Part shown: piece by piece, positions 1 through 8,147 of the stretch
Layout of the letters: the number at the start of each line of letters is the position of its first letter
Numbering within the stretch: position 1 is the stretch's first letter
Notes under the pieces: model-generated
Told to the model about the DNA's origin: nothing
What the model saw: only the letters and a program-made list of their open reading frames with translations
Databases searched by the model: none
Assembly: GCF_031845375.1 (NCBI RefSeq)
Contig: NZ_JAVREK010000015.1
Coordinates: 62,001-126,000 of the forward strand
Length of the DNA: 64,000 bases
From: Streptomonospora wellingtoniae
GTDB taxonomy: Bacteria > Actinomycetota > Actinomycetes > Streptosporangiales > Streptosporangiaceae
Direction of reading: 5' to 3'
Position numbers and translations under genes: made by a program

Positions 1-1
1 C

Positions 2-445
2 GACGAGCACGAGCGTGTGCTGATGCTCAGCCAGTACCGGCACCCGGTGGGGCACCGGCTGTGGGAGCTGCCCGCCGGCGTCCGCGACGAGGAGGGCGAG
101 CCGCCGCTCGACACCGCGCGGCGGGAGCTGCGCGAGGAGGCCGGGTTCGCCGCCGAGCACTGGTACGAGCTGGCGGACTTCTTTCCCACGCCCGGCTTCT
201 CCAGTGAGCGCATCCAGGTCTTCCTCGGCCGCGGACTGACCCGGCTGAACGGGGACGAGATCGGCTTCGACCGCGTGCACGAGGAGACCGACATGGAGCT
301 GCGGTGGGTGCCGCTGCACGAGGCCGCCGAGGCGGTCATGGCCGGGCGGCTGCGCAACGGCGCCGCCGTGGTCGGCGTGCTGGCCGCCGCCGGCGCGGCC
401 CGCGGCTCATTCGCCGCACTGCGGCCGGCCGGCACCGGCTCCTAA
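2..445 (+). CDS. NUDIX hydrolase, ADP-ribose pyrophosphatase type (5' partial)
   Basis: The reading frame is open at the left window edge, so the N-terminus is missing. The visible part contains ELPAG followed by a NUDIX box ending RRELREEAGF; the spacing between the box glycine and first glutamate is one residue longer than the textbook motif, a variant I recall in actinobacterial ADP-ribose pyrophosphatases. The family hydrolyses ADP-ribose or related nucleoside diphosphates with Mg2+ bound by the EExxEE-like glutamates. Its place just upstream of xerD matches the usual actinobacterial order. Exact substrate is inferred from family and context only. Confidence 0.85.
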   Translation, partial: DEHERVLMLSQYRHPVGHRLWELPAGVRDEEGEPPLDTARRELREEAGFAAEHWYELADFFPTPGFSSERIQVFLGRGLTRLNGDEIGFDRVHEETDMELRWVPLHEAAEAVMAGRLRNGAAVVGVLAAAGAARGSFAALRPAGTGS

Positions 446-663
446 AGGCCTTTCCTCGGCCGCGGTGCGCTCCGCGGGCCGCGGTCCGGGGGAGACCGGA
501 CCCGGAGCGGTGTCCGGATCGGCGCGATTGGTCGGCTTGTCGCCGGTGGTCTACTCGCGTGGGTTGCTGGCGGTATCGCCGTGTCGGGCCTCCGATGTCC
601 CCACCGTGTGGCATGATCGCCCCCGAAACCCCCCGGACGCGGCGGAAGGCGGGTGATCGCCCG

Positions 664-1695
664 GTGGCCCCAGAACAGGATTCCGCCCGCCCCCGGCCCG
701 CGGCGGCGCTGCGCTCGGCTTTGACCGGCTACCTCGACCACCTGGCGGTGGAGCGCGGGTTGGCGGCCAACACCCTCTCCTCCTACCGCCGCGACCTGCG
801 CCGGTACCTGGACTTTCTGGCCGGGTGCGGCGTCGGCTCCCTGACCGCGGTCACCGAGCACAACGTCACCGAGTTCCTTCGCCGCTTGCGCGAGGGCGAT
901 GCCGACCACCCTCCGCTGGGCGGCAACTCCGCCGGACGCGCCGTCGTGGCCGTGCGCGGGCTGCACCGCTTCGCGCTGCGCGAAGGGCTGGCCGCGACCG
1001 ACCCCGCCGGCGGCGTGCGCCCGCCGACCCCCGCGCGGCGGCTGCCCAAGGCCGTGTCGCTGGAGGCGATCGAGTCCCTGCTGGGCGCCGTGCCCGCCGA
1101 GGGCGACCCTCGCGCCCTGCGCGACCGCGCGCTGCTGGAGCTGCTCTACGGCACCGGCGCGCGCATCTCCGAGGCGGTGGGCCTGGACGTCGGCGACATC
1201 ACCAGCATCGCAGTCGGCGCCGCCGATCCCCGACCGGGCGAGGACCCCGGGTCCGACGCATCCGGCCCCCAGGACGGCGTCGCGGCGGTCCGCTTCCGCG
1301 GCAAGGGCGGCAAGGAGCGGCTGGTGCCCGTCGGTCGGTTCGCCCGCGGCGCCCTCGACGCCTACCTCGTCCGCGCGCGCCCGGTGCTGGCGGCGTCCGG
1401 CCGCGGCGCACCCGCGCTGTTCCTCAACGCCCGCGGCGGCCGGCTGACCCGCCAGGGCGCCTGGGCGGTGCTGCGCGCCGCCGCCGGGCGCGCGGGGCTG
1501 AGCGACGTCTCGCCGCACACGCTGCGCCACTCCTTCGCCACCCACCTGCTCGACGGCGGCGCCGACGTGCGCGTGGTGCAGGAGCTGCTGGGACACGCGT
1601 CGGTGACCACGACGCAGGTCTACACGATGGTCACCGTCGACCGGCTGCGCGAGGTCTACGCCGCCAGCCATCCCCGCGCCGATGCGGTCCGGTGA
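664..1695 (+). CDS. xerD: Tyrosine site-specific recombinase XerD
   Basis: Chromosome dimer resolution recombinase of the XerC/XerD family, cytoplasmic. An N-terminal SAM-like DNA-binding domain (about residues 15-110, containing AVERGLAANTLSSYRRDLR) is followed by a catalytic domain with Arg167 (GTGARISE), Lys (RGKGGKER), HTLRHSFATH, LLGHASVTTT and the nucleophile Tyr320 (TQVYT), so the active site is complete. At 343 residues it is longer than the usual ~300, mainly because of a Gly/Pro/Asp-rich loop of about 25 residues just before the RGKGGKER strand. The GTG at 664 is chosen because a GGAAGG-type Shine-Dalgarno precedes it; an in-frame ATG at 613 lacks one. The neighbours parA and scpAB support a segregation role. 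Confidence 0.93.
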   Translation: MAPEQDSARPRPAAALRSALTGYLDHLAVERGLAANTLSSYRRDLRRYLDFLAGCGVGSLTAVTEHNVTEFLRRLREGDADHPPLGGNSAGRAVVAVRGLHRFALREGLAATDPAGGVRPPTPARRLPKAVSLEAIESLLGAVPAEGDPRALRDRALLELLYGTGARISEAVGLDVGDITSIAVGAADPRPGEDPGSDASGPQDGVAAVRFRGKGGKERLVPVGRFARGALDAYLVRARPVLAASGRGAPALFLNARGGRLTRQGAWAVLRAAAGRAGLSDVSPHTLRHSFATHLLDGGADVRVVQELLGHASVTTTQVYTMVTVDRLREVYAASHPRADAVR

Positions 1696-1760
1696 GGACC
1701 CCGCCGCGGCGGCGGGCGCTTCGCGCACGCGGCGGCTGCGCCACCCCGTAGAGTGTCGCG

Positions 1761-1790
1761 TTGAATGATTGTGCGCGGAAGTTCTAGAGT
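1761..1790 (+). promoter_or_regulatory. Candidate sigma-70-type promoter for the parA-scpAB operon
   Basis: TTGAAT at 1761-1766 and TAGAGT at 1785-1790 are separated by 18 bp in a locally A+T-richer stretch between xerD and the ParA-like gene. A transcript would start near 1797 and carry a leader of about 100 nt. Inferred from consensus only. Confidence 0.4.
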
Positions 1791-1899
1791 CGCGGCACGA
1801 CAGCTGGTCGCTGTCGACATATTGAGTTTTTCCGACGGCCGGTGGGTCTGCGGGCGCCGCGACGTCCGCACAAGCCGGTCCGTAGGGAGGTCAAGGGTT

Positions 1900-2856
1900 G
1901 TGAGCTGGTCGGAGTACGACGATGCGGGGCCGGGGGCGCCCATCGACGAAGACATGCCGGACTCCCCGGCGAGCAACCCATGGGGGGCAACGCGCAGCAC
2001 GGGGGCCGAACTGCAAGCGAACAGACCTAAGCCGGACTATCCGGAGCCCGAGCCGCTGGACAGCCACGGCCCGGCACGGATCGTAGCACTGTGTAACCAG
2101 AAGGGTGGAGTCGGTAAGACCACCACGACGATCAACCTCGGCGCCGCGATAGCCGAGTACGGCAGACGGGTGCTGCTCGTCGACTTCGACCCCCAGGGGG
2201 CGCTGTCGGTGGGCCTGGGGCGGCTCGACCCGCGCGAGCTGGAGCTCACCGTCTACAACCTGCTCATGCAGCGCGACGTCGCCGTCGAGGACGTCCTGCT
2301 CAAGACCGACATCGACGGTCTCGACCTGATCCCGAGCAACATCGACCTGTCCGCGGCCGAAGTGCAGCTGGTGGGGGAGGTGGCGCGTGAGCAGATGCTC
2401 GGGCGCGCCCTGCGCCCGGTCATCGACGACTACGATGTCGTGCTCATCGACTGCCAGCCCTCGCTGGGGCTGCTCACGGTCAACGCGCTCACCGCGGCCG
2501 ACGGGGTGATCGTGCCGCTGGAGTGCGAGTTCTTCGCGCTGCGCGGCGTCGCGCTGCTGATGGACACGATTCAGAAGGTACAGGAGCGGCTCAACGAGGA
2601 CCTGGTGATCGACGGATTCCTGGGGACCATGTACGACCCGCGCACGCTCCACGCGCGCGAGGTGCTGGCCACCATCATCGACGGATTCGGCGACAAGGTC
2701 TACGGCACCGTCATCAACCGCACCATCCGCTTCCCCGACGCCACGGTTGCGGGTGAGCCGATAACGCGGTTCGACACCTCGTCGGCCGGTGCCAACGCCT
2801 ATCGCGGACTCGCGAAGGAGGTGCTGGCCCGGTGGCCAAACAGCGGTCACGCGTGA
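1900..2856 (+). CDS. ParA/Soj family ATPase at the scpAB locus
   Basis: Cytoplasmic deviant-Walker ATPase. Residues from about 68 read KGGVGKTTTTINLG, the ParA/MinD Walker A with signature lysine, followed by LLVDFDPQGALSVGLG (A' motif) and VVLIDCQPSLG (Walker B). The first 60 residues are acidic, proline-rich and probably disordered. GTG at 1900 is chosen because GGGAGG lies 9 nt upstream; an upstream in-frame ATG at 1765 would add 45 unlike residues. No ParB is adjacent; instead a small protein follows, overlapping by 25 nt. This is the ParA paralogue found beside scpA in actinobacteria (the Rv1708-type position) rather than the origin-proximal parAB system. Its partner is unknown. Confidence 0.9.
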   Translation: MSWSEYDDAGPGAPIDEDMPDSPASNPWGATRSTGAELQANRPKPDYPEPEPLDSHGPARIVALCNQKGGVGKTTTTINLGAAIAEYGRRVLLVDFDPQGALSVGLGRLDPRELELTVYNLLMQRDVAVEDVLLKTDIDGLDLIPSNIDLSAAEVQLVGEVAREQMLGRALRPVIDDYDVVLIDCQPSLGLLTVNALTAADGVIVPLECEFFALRGVALLMDTIQKVQERLNEDLVIDGFLGTMYDPRTLHAREVLATIIDGFGDKVYGTVINRTIRFPDATVAGEPITRFDTSSAGANAYRGLAKEVLARWPNSGHA

Positions 2857-3248
2857 CCCTGCCGGGGGCCGACGAGCTGTTCTTCCGCTCGTCCGACCCC
2901 GTCGACCCCGAGCCTGCACGCTCCACAGCCACGGCGGAGCCGCCGAGTCCGGGACAGCCGGAGGCCGACCGGGCCGGGCCCGCGCCGGCGCAGGCGCCTG
3001 CGCCGCGGGAGGCCCAGGCGAGCCCGCCGCGGCCCAGCGGCAGGCAGCGCCACGACGAGAAGATCACCGTCTACATATCGGCCCCCGAGCTGCTCGCTCT
3101 GGAGCAGACCCGGCTGACGCTGCGCGGCAACCACGGGCTGGCCGCCGACCGGGGGCGGATCGTCCGGGAGGCCGTGGCAGTGCTGCTTGCCGACTTCGAG
3201 GAGCACGGGGAGTCGAGCATGCTCGTGCAGCGCCTGAACACCTACTGA
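2832..3248 (+). CDS. Conserved small protein with C-terminal ribbon-helix-helix-like domain
   Basis: 138 residues. The first ~70 are Pro/Ala/Glu-rich and look disordered. The last ~65 begin KITVYISAPELLALEQTRL and continue with an R-G-R-IVREAVAVLL stretch, a pattern resembling a ribbon-helix-helix DNA-binding or dimerisation fold. The GTG start lies inside the 3' end of the ParA-like gene (25-nt overlap in another frame), implying translational coupling. It may play the DNA- or partner-binding role for that ATPase, as RHH proteins do for many plasmid ParA proteins; this is inference from fold and position. A homologue is typically found between parA and scpA in actinobacteria. Confidence 0.75.
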   Translation: MAKQRSRVTLPGADELFFRSSDPVDPEPARSTATAEPPSPGQPEADRAGPAPAQAPAPREAQASPPRPSGRQRHDEKITVYISAPELLALEQTRLTLRGNHGLAADRGRIVREAVAVLLADFEEHGESSMLVQRLNTY

Positions 3249-3311
3249 ACCGCCCACCGCCGCGACGGTGGCAATCTGGGACGATGAGCCGACCTGACAC
3301 GCACCCGCCGC

Positions 3312-4136
3312 ATGGCGACTGAGGAGGAGGCCGCAGACGGCGGGTTCCAGGTCCACCTGGACAACTTCGAGGGACCCTTCGACCTGCTGCTGGGGCTGAT
3401 CTCCAAGCACAAGCTCGACATCACCGAGGTGTCCCTGTCGAAGGTCACCGACGAGTTCATGGCCTACATCCGGGCCCACGGCGACTCCTGGGACCTGGAC
3501 CAGGCCAGCCACTTCCTGCTGGTGGCGGCCACGCTGCTGGATCTGAAGGCGGCGCGGCTGCTGCCGCGGGGGGAGATCGAGGACGAGGCCGACCTCGCGC
3601 TGCTGGAGGCCCGCGACCTGCTGTTCGCGCGGCTGCTGCAGTACCGCGCATACAAGGAGGTCGCCGCCCTCCTGGCCGAGCGGCTCGCGGCGCAGGGGCG
3701 CCGCTTCTCGCGCGCGGTCCCGCTGGAGGACCGCTTCGCCGACGCGCGCCCCGACGTCTTCATCAAGCTCGGTCCGCAGGAGTTCGCCATGCTGGCGGCG
3801 CGCGTCTTCACGCCCAAGGAGCCGCCGAGCGTCCCGGTCACCCACATCCACCAGACGCGCACGTCGGTGCGCGAGCAGGCCGAGATCGTGGTGCAGGCGC
3901 TGCGGGACCACGGCACGCTCACCTTCGCCGAGCTGATCGCGGACTGCACGGGTACCTTCGAGGTCGTCGCGCGGTTCCTGGCGCTGCTGGAGCTGTACCG
4001 CGCGGCCAGCGTCGGCTTCGACCAGCCCGAACCGCTCGCCGAGCTGACGGTGAGCTGGACCGGCAGCTTCGCGGGCGAGGTCGACGTCTCCGACGAGTTC
4101 GACCAGGCCGCACAGGACAGCGAGGAGGAAGCGTGA
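3312..4136 (+). CDS. scpA: Segregation and condensation protein A (kleisin)
   Basis: Kleisin subunit of the SMC-ScpA-ScpB condensin. The N-terminal region FQVHLDNFEGPFDLLLGLI and KHKLDITEVSLSKVTDEF is the family hallmark that contacts the SMC neck; the C-terminal winged-helix region (about residues 195-260, LTFAELIADCTGTFEVVARFLALLELYR) contacts the SMC head. Length 274 is normal. ATG 3312 is the only in-frame ATG downstream of a stop at 3285, although its Shine-Dalgarno is poor. Another frame holds a 12-codon ORF (3284-3322) overlapping the start, which might couple translation. It overlaps scpB by 4 nt. Confidence 0.95.
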   Translation: MATEEEAADGGFQVHLDNFEGPFDLLLGLISKHKLDITEVSLSKVTDEFMAYIRAHGDSWDLDQASHFLLVAATLLDLKAARLLPRGEIEDEADLALLEARDLLFARLLQYRAYKEVAALLAERLAAQGRRFSRAVPLEDRFADARPDVFIKLGPQEFAMLAARVFTPKEPPSVPVTHIHQTRTSVREQAEIVVQALRDHGTLTFAELIADCTGTFEVVARFLALLELYRAASVGFDQPEPLAELTVSWTGSFAGEVDVSDEFDQAAQDSEEEA

Positions 4137-4849
4137 GCGCGGCAGAGCAGGACCGGACCGCACCCGCGGCCGAGGAGGCCGGGACCGGCGCGAACGCGCG
4201 GTCGGCGGCGCAGCGCGCCTCGGCCGCGCGGACCGGGCCGGCCGGCGAAGGCGGCCCGGGGGAGCGCGAGGAGGCGGCGCCCGGCGGGCAGGGGCGCGAC
4301 GCAGCGCTGCGGCGCGACCTGGAAGCGGTGCTCATGGTCGTGGACCAGCCGGTGCCCGTGTACGACCTCGCCCGGGCGTTCGACCGCTCGGTCGAGGAGG
4401 TCGCCGCGGTCCTCACCGGGCTCTCCGACGAGTACACCGAGCAGGGGCGCGGGTTCGACCTGCGCCGGGTCGCCGACGGATGGCGCTTCTACACCCGCCC
4501 GGAATGCGCCGACGTCGTCGAGCACTTCCTCAAGGAGGGCCAGGAGGTCAAACTCACGCAGGCCGCCTTGGAGACCGTCGCCGTAGTGGCCTACCGCCAG
4601 CCCGTCTCGCGCGGCCGGGTCTCCGCTGTTCGCGGTGTGAACTGTGACGGTGTTATGCGTACCCTCGTACTGAGGGGACTCATCGAGGAGGCCGGGCAGG
4701 ACCCGGAGTCGGGCGCGCACCTCTACCGCACCACCGGGTACTTCCTGGAGCGGCTCGGACTGCGCGACCTGGACGAGCTTCCCGACCTCGCCCCTTTCCT
4801 GCCTGACGACATCGAAGGTTTTGACGACACCGGTGAACACGCCACGTAA
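4133..4849 (+). CDS. scpB: Segregation and condensation protein B
   Basis: ScpB dimerises through tandem winged helices and binds the ScpA kleisin in the condensin complex. Conserved blocks start near residue 60: LRRDLEAVLMVVDQPVPVYDLA, then LKEGQEVKLTQAALETVAVV with AYRQPVSRGRVSAVRGVN, a strongly conserved ScpB segment. The first ~55 residues are Ala/Glu/Gly-rich and probably disordered. The GTG start overlaps the scpA stop (GTGA) and has GAGGA just upstream. Confidence 0.94.
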   Translation: MSAAEQDRTAPAAEEAGTGANARSAAQRASAARTGPAGEGGPGEREEAAPGGQGRDAALRRDLEAVLMVVDQPVPVYDLARAFDRSVEEVAAVLTGLSDEYTEQGRGFDLRRVADGWRFYTRPECADVVEHFLKEGQEVKLTQAALETVAVVAYRQPVSRGRVSAVRGVNCDGVMRTLVLRGLIEEAGQDPESGAHLYRTTGYFLERLGLRDLDELPDLAPFLPDDIEGFDDTGEHAT

Positions 4850-6236
4850 GAACTCCCGGTCCCGCGGTGTGCGGGACTCCGACGACCGCCGCGCGGAGCG
4901 CGGGCGGTCGGCCCCGCGCGGTGAGCGCGGCGGCGACCAGCGAAACCCCGACAACCGCAGCAGGTCCGACAAGGCCGGCAAGCCCGAGAACGGCGGGCGC
5001 CGCGACAGCGGTTCCGCCCCGCGCGGGCAGGGCCAGGCCGCGGGCCGCGGCGGCGCTGCCCGCGGCGGCTCCGACGAGCGCCGCGGGCGCCAGAGCGATG
5101 CGCGACCGGGTCGTCAGCAGCACGGCGGTGCAAACCACCGTGACCCCGTGCTGCGCAACGAGGCCGAGCGCGCCCAGCGCTCCGGCGCGCGCGCCGAGAA
5201 GAGCGGGACCGGGCGCGGTGCGCGGGACTCCCGCGACTCGCGTGACTCCCGCGAGTCCCGCGGCTCCAACCGCGGCGAGCGGCGCGACCCGCGCGTCTAC
5301 ACCCGGCGCGAGGAGCGCGGAGGCGGCCGCTCGGCGAACGACCGCCCCGCGCCGCGCGACTCCCGCGACAGCGGCGTGCCCCGCGGCGGAGGCGCCGCCG
5401 AGCGCGACCTCTCGCCGGCCGCCCGCGCCAGGCTCAACACCCTGCGCTCGGAGTTCGACCCCGCCGACGAGGAGAGCGCCGGCGACGACCGCGACGCCTA
5501 CGCCGACGTCCCCGGCGGAATCCGGCTGCAGAAGGCGCTGGCCCAGGCGGGCGTCGCCAGCCGGCGGGCCAGCGAGGAGCTGATCGTGGCCGGGCGGGTC
5601 AGCGTCGACGGCCACACCGTGCGCCGGTTCGGCGCGCGCGTCGACCCCGACAACTCCGAGATCAGGGTCGACGGCATGCGCGTCGTCGTCTCGCCCGACA
5701 AGCTCTACTACGCGCTGCACAAGCCCCGCGGCGTCGTCAGCACGATGGCCGACCCCGAGGGTCGGCCCACGCTGGCCGACTACACCGGCGGCACCGAGGA
5801 GCGCCTGTTCCACGTCGGGCGCCTGGACACCGAGACCGAGGGCCTGATCCTGCTCACCAACGACGGCGAGCTGGCCAACCGGCTGACCCACCCCCGCTAC
5901 CAGGTGGTCAAGACCTACGTCGCCAAGGTGCCGGGCCCGGTGCCGCGCGAGGTGATCCGCGGGGTGCGCGCCGGCGTCGAGCTGGAGGACGGCCCCGTCG
6001 AGGTCGACTCCTTCCGCGTCGTGGAAAACGGCGAGCCGCAGGCGCTGGTCGAGGTCAGGCTGCACGAGGGCCGCAAGCACATCGTGCGGCGGCTGATGGA
6101 GGCCGTAGGCCACCCCGTCTACGACCTGGCCCGCACCCAGGTCGGCCCGGTCGGCATCAAGACCCTCAAGGCGGGCACGATGCGCGCTCTGACGGCCGAG
6201 GAAGTCAGCGAGCTGTACACCACCGCGGGACTCTGA
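4833..6236 (+). CDS. rluB: RsuA/RluB-family pseudouridine synthase with long disordered N-terminus
   Basis: Probable 23S rRNA pseudouridine synthase. An S4 RNA-binding domain starts near residue 229 (RLQKALAQAGVASRR) and is followed by the catalytic domain with HVGRLDTETEGLILLTND, catalytic Asp332, and the C-terminal motif HEGRKHIVRRLMEAVGHP. Before the S4 domain lie ~220 residues rich in Arg, Gly, Asp and Ser, including tandem DSR/ESR units near residues 132-146; such tails are common in actinobacterial members and probably bind RNA nonspecifically. GTG 4833 is preferred over a TTG at 4821, which is too close to the GAAGG Shine-Dalgarno. It overlaps scpB by 17 nt. Confidence 0.92.
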   Translation: MNTPRKNSRSRGVRDSDDRRAERGRSAPRGERGGDQRNPDNRSRSDKAGKPENGGRRDSGSAPRGQGQAAGRGGAARGGSDERRGRQSDARPGRQQHGGANHRDPVLRNEAERAQRSGARAEKSGTGRGARDSRDSRDSRESRGSNRGERRDPRVYTRREERGGGRSANDRPAPRDSRDSGVPRGGGAAERDLSPAARARLNTLRSEFDPADEESAGDDRDAYADVPGGIRLQKALAQAGVASRRASEELIVAGRVSVDGHTVRRFGARVDPDNSEIRVDGMRVVVSPDKLYYALHKPRGVVSTMADPEGRPTLADYTGGTEERLFHVGRLDTETEGLILLTNDGELANRLTHPRYQVVKTYVAKVPGPVPREVIRGVRAGVELEDGPVEVDSFRVVENGEPQALVEVRLHEGRKHIVRRLMEAVGHPVYDLARTQVGPVGIKTLKAGTMRALTAEEVSELYTTAGL

Positions 6237-6327
6237 CGAGGACGACACGTGCGGCCCGGCCGCGCCGGAGGGCTCGCCCGCCGGCGCGGCCGGGCCGCCG
6301 TACGGCGACGAAGAAGGACGGGCGAAA

Positions 6328-6690
6328 GTGGCAGTACGAGCGATCCGGGGCGCGGTGCAGGTCGATGCCGATGAGCGCGACCACGTCCTGGAGGCCACAG
6401 CCGAGCTGGTGTCGGAGGTCCTCCGGCGCAACGCGTTGACGACCGACGACGTGATCAGCGTGCTGTTCACCTCGACCCCCGACCTGACGTCGGAGTTCCC
6501 GGCGCTTGCGGCGCGCAAGCTCGGGTTCAGCGAGGTCCCCCTGATGTGCGCTGCGGAGATCGCGGTCCCCCGCGCGCTGCCCCGCGTCGTGCGCCTGATG
6601 GCCCACATCGAAACCGAGCGGCCGCGCGCCGACCTCCAGCACGTCTATCTGCGCGGCGCGCAGGCGCTGCGCCTGGACATCGCCCAGTAG
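6328..6690 (+). CDS. aroH: Chorismate mutase, AroH type
   Basis: Monofunctional trimeric chorismate mutase converting chorismate to prephenate for phenylalanine and tyrosine. At 120 residues it matches Bacillus AroH in size and carries Arg7 (RAIRGA), the MCAAEIAVP segment with the active-site Glu, an adjacent Arg-rich helix, and the C-terminal HVYLRGA tyrosine segment. GTG start with a GAAGGACGGGCGAAA leader. tyrA follows about 240 nt downstream and uses its product. Confidence 0.9.
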   Translation: MAVRAIRGAVQVDADERDHVLEATAELVSEVLRRNALTTDDVISVLFTSTPDLTSEFPALAARKLGFSEVPLMCAAEIAVPRALPRVVRLMAHIETERPRADLQHVYLRGAQALRLDIAQ

Positions 6691-6731
6691 CGAGGGTGAG
6701 CACCGCCGCCAGCGCCCACAGCGGTCGACCC

Positions 6732-6795
6732 CCGCCGATCGTGTGGCCATCGTAAATGGAAATCGTTTTCCTTACCATGGCTACACGATCGGCGG
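6732..6795. repeat. Dispersed palindromic repeat, copy 1 (reverse orientation)
   Basis: First of six copies in this window. Arms CCGCCGATCGTGTGGCCAT and the near-complement ending ACACGATCGGCGG enclose a GGAAATCGTTTTCC core. Two mismatches interrupt the arms. It lies between aroH and tyrA, both on the plus strand. Relative to copies 3-6 the core is inverted. Confidence 0.9.
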
Positions 6796-6929
6796 TGCGG
6801 GGGCGCGGTGGGAGCCGCCGCGGGGCGGCGCCCCCGCCGCAGGGTGGACTACCCTGGGGCGATACGCAGAGTGCCGGTGAGGTGCGCAGCGGCACCGGAG
6901 GGGCCGCGGCCGAACGGACGGGGAGCGAC

Positions 6930-8036
6930 GTGGGCAGGATCGAACGGGCGGTCGTCGTAGGCGCCGGGCTGATCGGCACCTCGATCGCGCTCGCGCTGCG
7001 CGAGCACGGCACCCGGGTCGCCCTCAGCGACCCCGATCCCGCCACCCTGCGCCTCGCGTGCGAGCTGGGCGCCGGCGAGGCGCTGGACGCGGACGCCTCC
7101 GGCCGCCCCGCCGACATCGCCGTCATCGCCGCACCTCCCTCCGCGGTTCCCGAAGTGCTGCGCGCCGCCCAGGATCGCGGCCTGGCCCACGTCTACACCG
7201 ACGCCGCCAGCGTCAAGCACGGCGTCGTCGCCGCCGCCGAGCGCGCCGGATGCGACATGGCCACGTTCATCCCCGGCCACCCGATGGGCGGCGGTGAGCG
7301 CAGCGGACCCAGCGCCGCCCGCGCCGACCTGTTCCTCGGGCGCTCCTGGGCGCTGTGCCCCACGGGCAAGGCCGACCCCGTCGCGGTCTCGGCGGTCCGG
7401 GACCTGATCCGCCTCTGCGGCGCCCAAGCCGTGCCGATGGGTGCCGCCGCCCACGACCGCGCCGTCGCGCTGGTCTCCCACGGTCCGCACGTCGCGGCGG
7501 CCGCCGTGGCGGCGCGCCTGCTCGAAGGCGACGAGGCCGAGCTGTCCCTGGCCGGGCAGGGCGTGCGCGACGTCACCCGCATCGCCGCAGGCGACCCCCG
7601 GCTGTGGTGGGAGATTCTCGGCCACAACGGCGGCCCGGTCGCCGACGTGCTGGAGGCCGTCGCCGCGGACCTGTCCGCGTGCGCCGCGGGCCTGCGCGAG
7701 GCCGGCGACCGGGGAGCCGATTCCTCCGCCCCTCCGCCCGAGGCGGTCGGCGGCCTGCTGGAGCGCGGCGTGCGCGGGCGCGAGCGCGTGCCCGGCAAGC
7801 ACGGCGGCGGCCGCACACCCGAGTACGCCGTAGTCCCGGTGCTCATCCCCGACGAACCCGACTCGCTGGGGCGGCTGTTCCTGGCCGCCGGCGCGGCCGG
7901 TGTCAACATCGAGGACGTGCGCCTGGACCACTCCTACGGCCTCCCGATGGGCGTGGCACAGCTCTCCGTGGTCCCCGAGGCCGCCGAGCGTCTGGCCCGC
8001 GTGCTCCGCGAGCGCGGCTACTCGGTCCACGCGTGA
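6930..8036 (+). CDS. tyrA: Prephenate dehydrogenase with C-terminal ACT domain
   Basis: Oxidises prephenate to 4-hydroxyphenylpyruvate for tyrosine synthesis. A Rossmann nucleotide motif (VVVGAGLIGTSIALALREHG) opens the protein; FIPGHPMGGGERSGP and the helical dimerisation domain follow, with SHGPHVAAAAVAA. From about residue 297 an ACT-like domain (EYAVVPVLIPDE..., AGVNIEDVRLDHS) suggests allosteric control by an aromatic amino acid. GTG 6930 has GGGAG 4-5 nt upstream; earlier in-frame ATGs would run through repeat copy 1. 368 residues. Confidence 0.92.
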   Translation: MGRIERAVVVGAGLIGTSIALALREHGTRVALSDPDPATLRLACELGAGEALDADASGRPADIAVIAAPPSAVPEVLRAAQDRGLAHVYTDAASVKHGVVAAAERAGCDMATFIPGHPMGGGERSGPSAARADLFLGRSWALCPTGKADPVAVSAVRDLIRLCGAQAVPMGAAAHDRAVALVSHGPHVAAAAVAARLLEGDEAELSLAGQGVRDVTRIAAGDPRLWWEILGHNGGPVADVLEAVAADLSACAAGLREAGDRGADSSAPPPEAVGGLLERGVRGRERVPGKHGGGRTPEYAVVPVLIPDEPDSLGRLFLAAGAAGVNIEDVRLDHSYGLPMGVAQLSVVPEAAERLARVLRERGYSVHA

Positions 8037-8147
8037 GGGTCCGCCCGCCCGGGGCCGTCAGCGCGGCGGTGCCGAGCGGGCCGCCGCGCCTGTAGGCTGA
8101 GCGGTTGAGACGAGATGGATGTAGTACACCCCGGAGGAGAGCACCAC

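Noticed and set aside
304..1728. Several long overlapping ORFs on both strands across xerD (and similarly across most genes)
   Set aside because: High third-position GC leaves shadow frames open; their translations are Arg/Ala/Pro-rich without domain motifs, while the xerD frame has all catalytic residues.
3284..3322. 12-codon ORF overlapping the scpA start
   Set aside because: Too short and without conserved features to call a gene; mentioned only as a possible coupling element.
4821..4832. TTG at 4821 as the start of the pseudouridine synthase
   Set aside because: Only about 2 nt separate it from the GAAGG Shine-Dalgarno; GTG 4833 is better placed.
5225..5275. Tandem DSR/ESR codon repeats in the pseudouridine synthase gene as a DNA repeat element
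   Set aside because: They are in frame and part of a disordered Arg/Ser/Asp-rich tail typical of this protein in actinobacteria.
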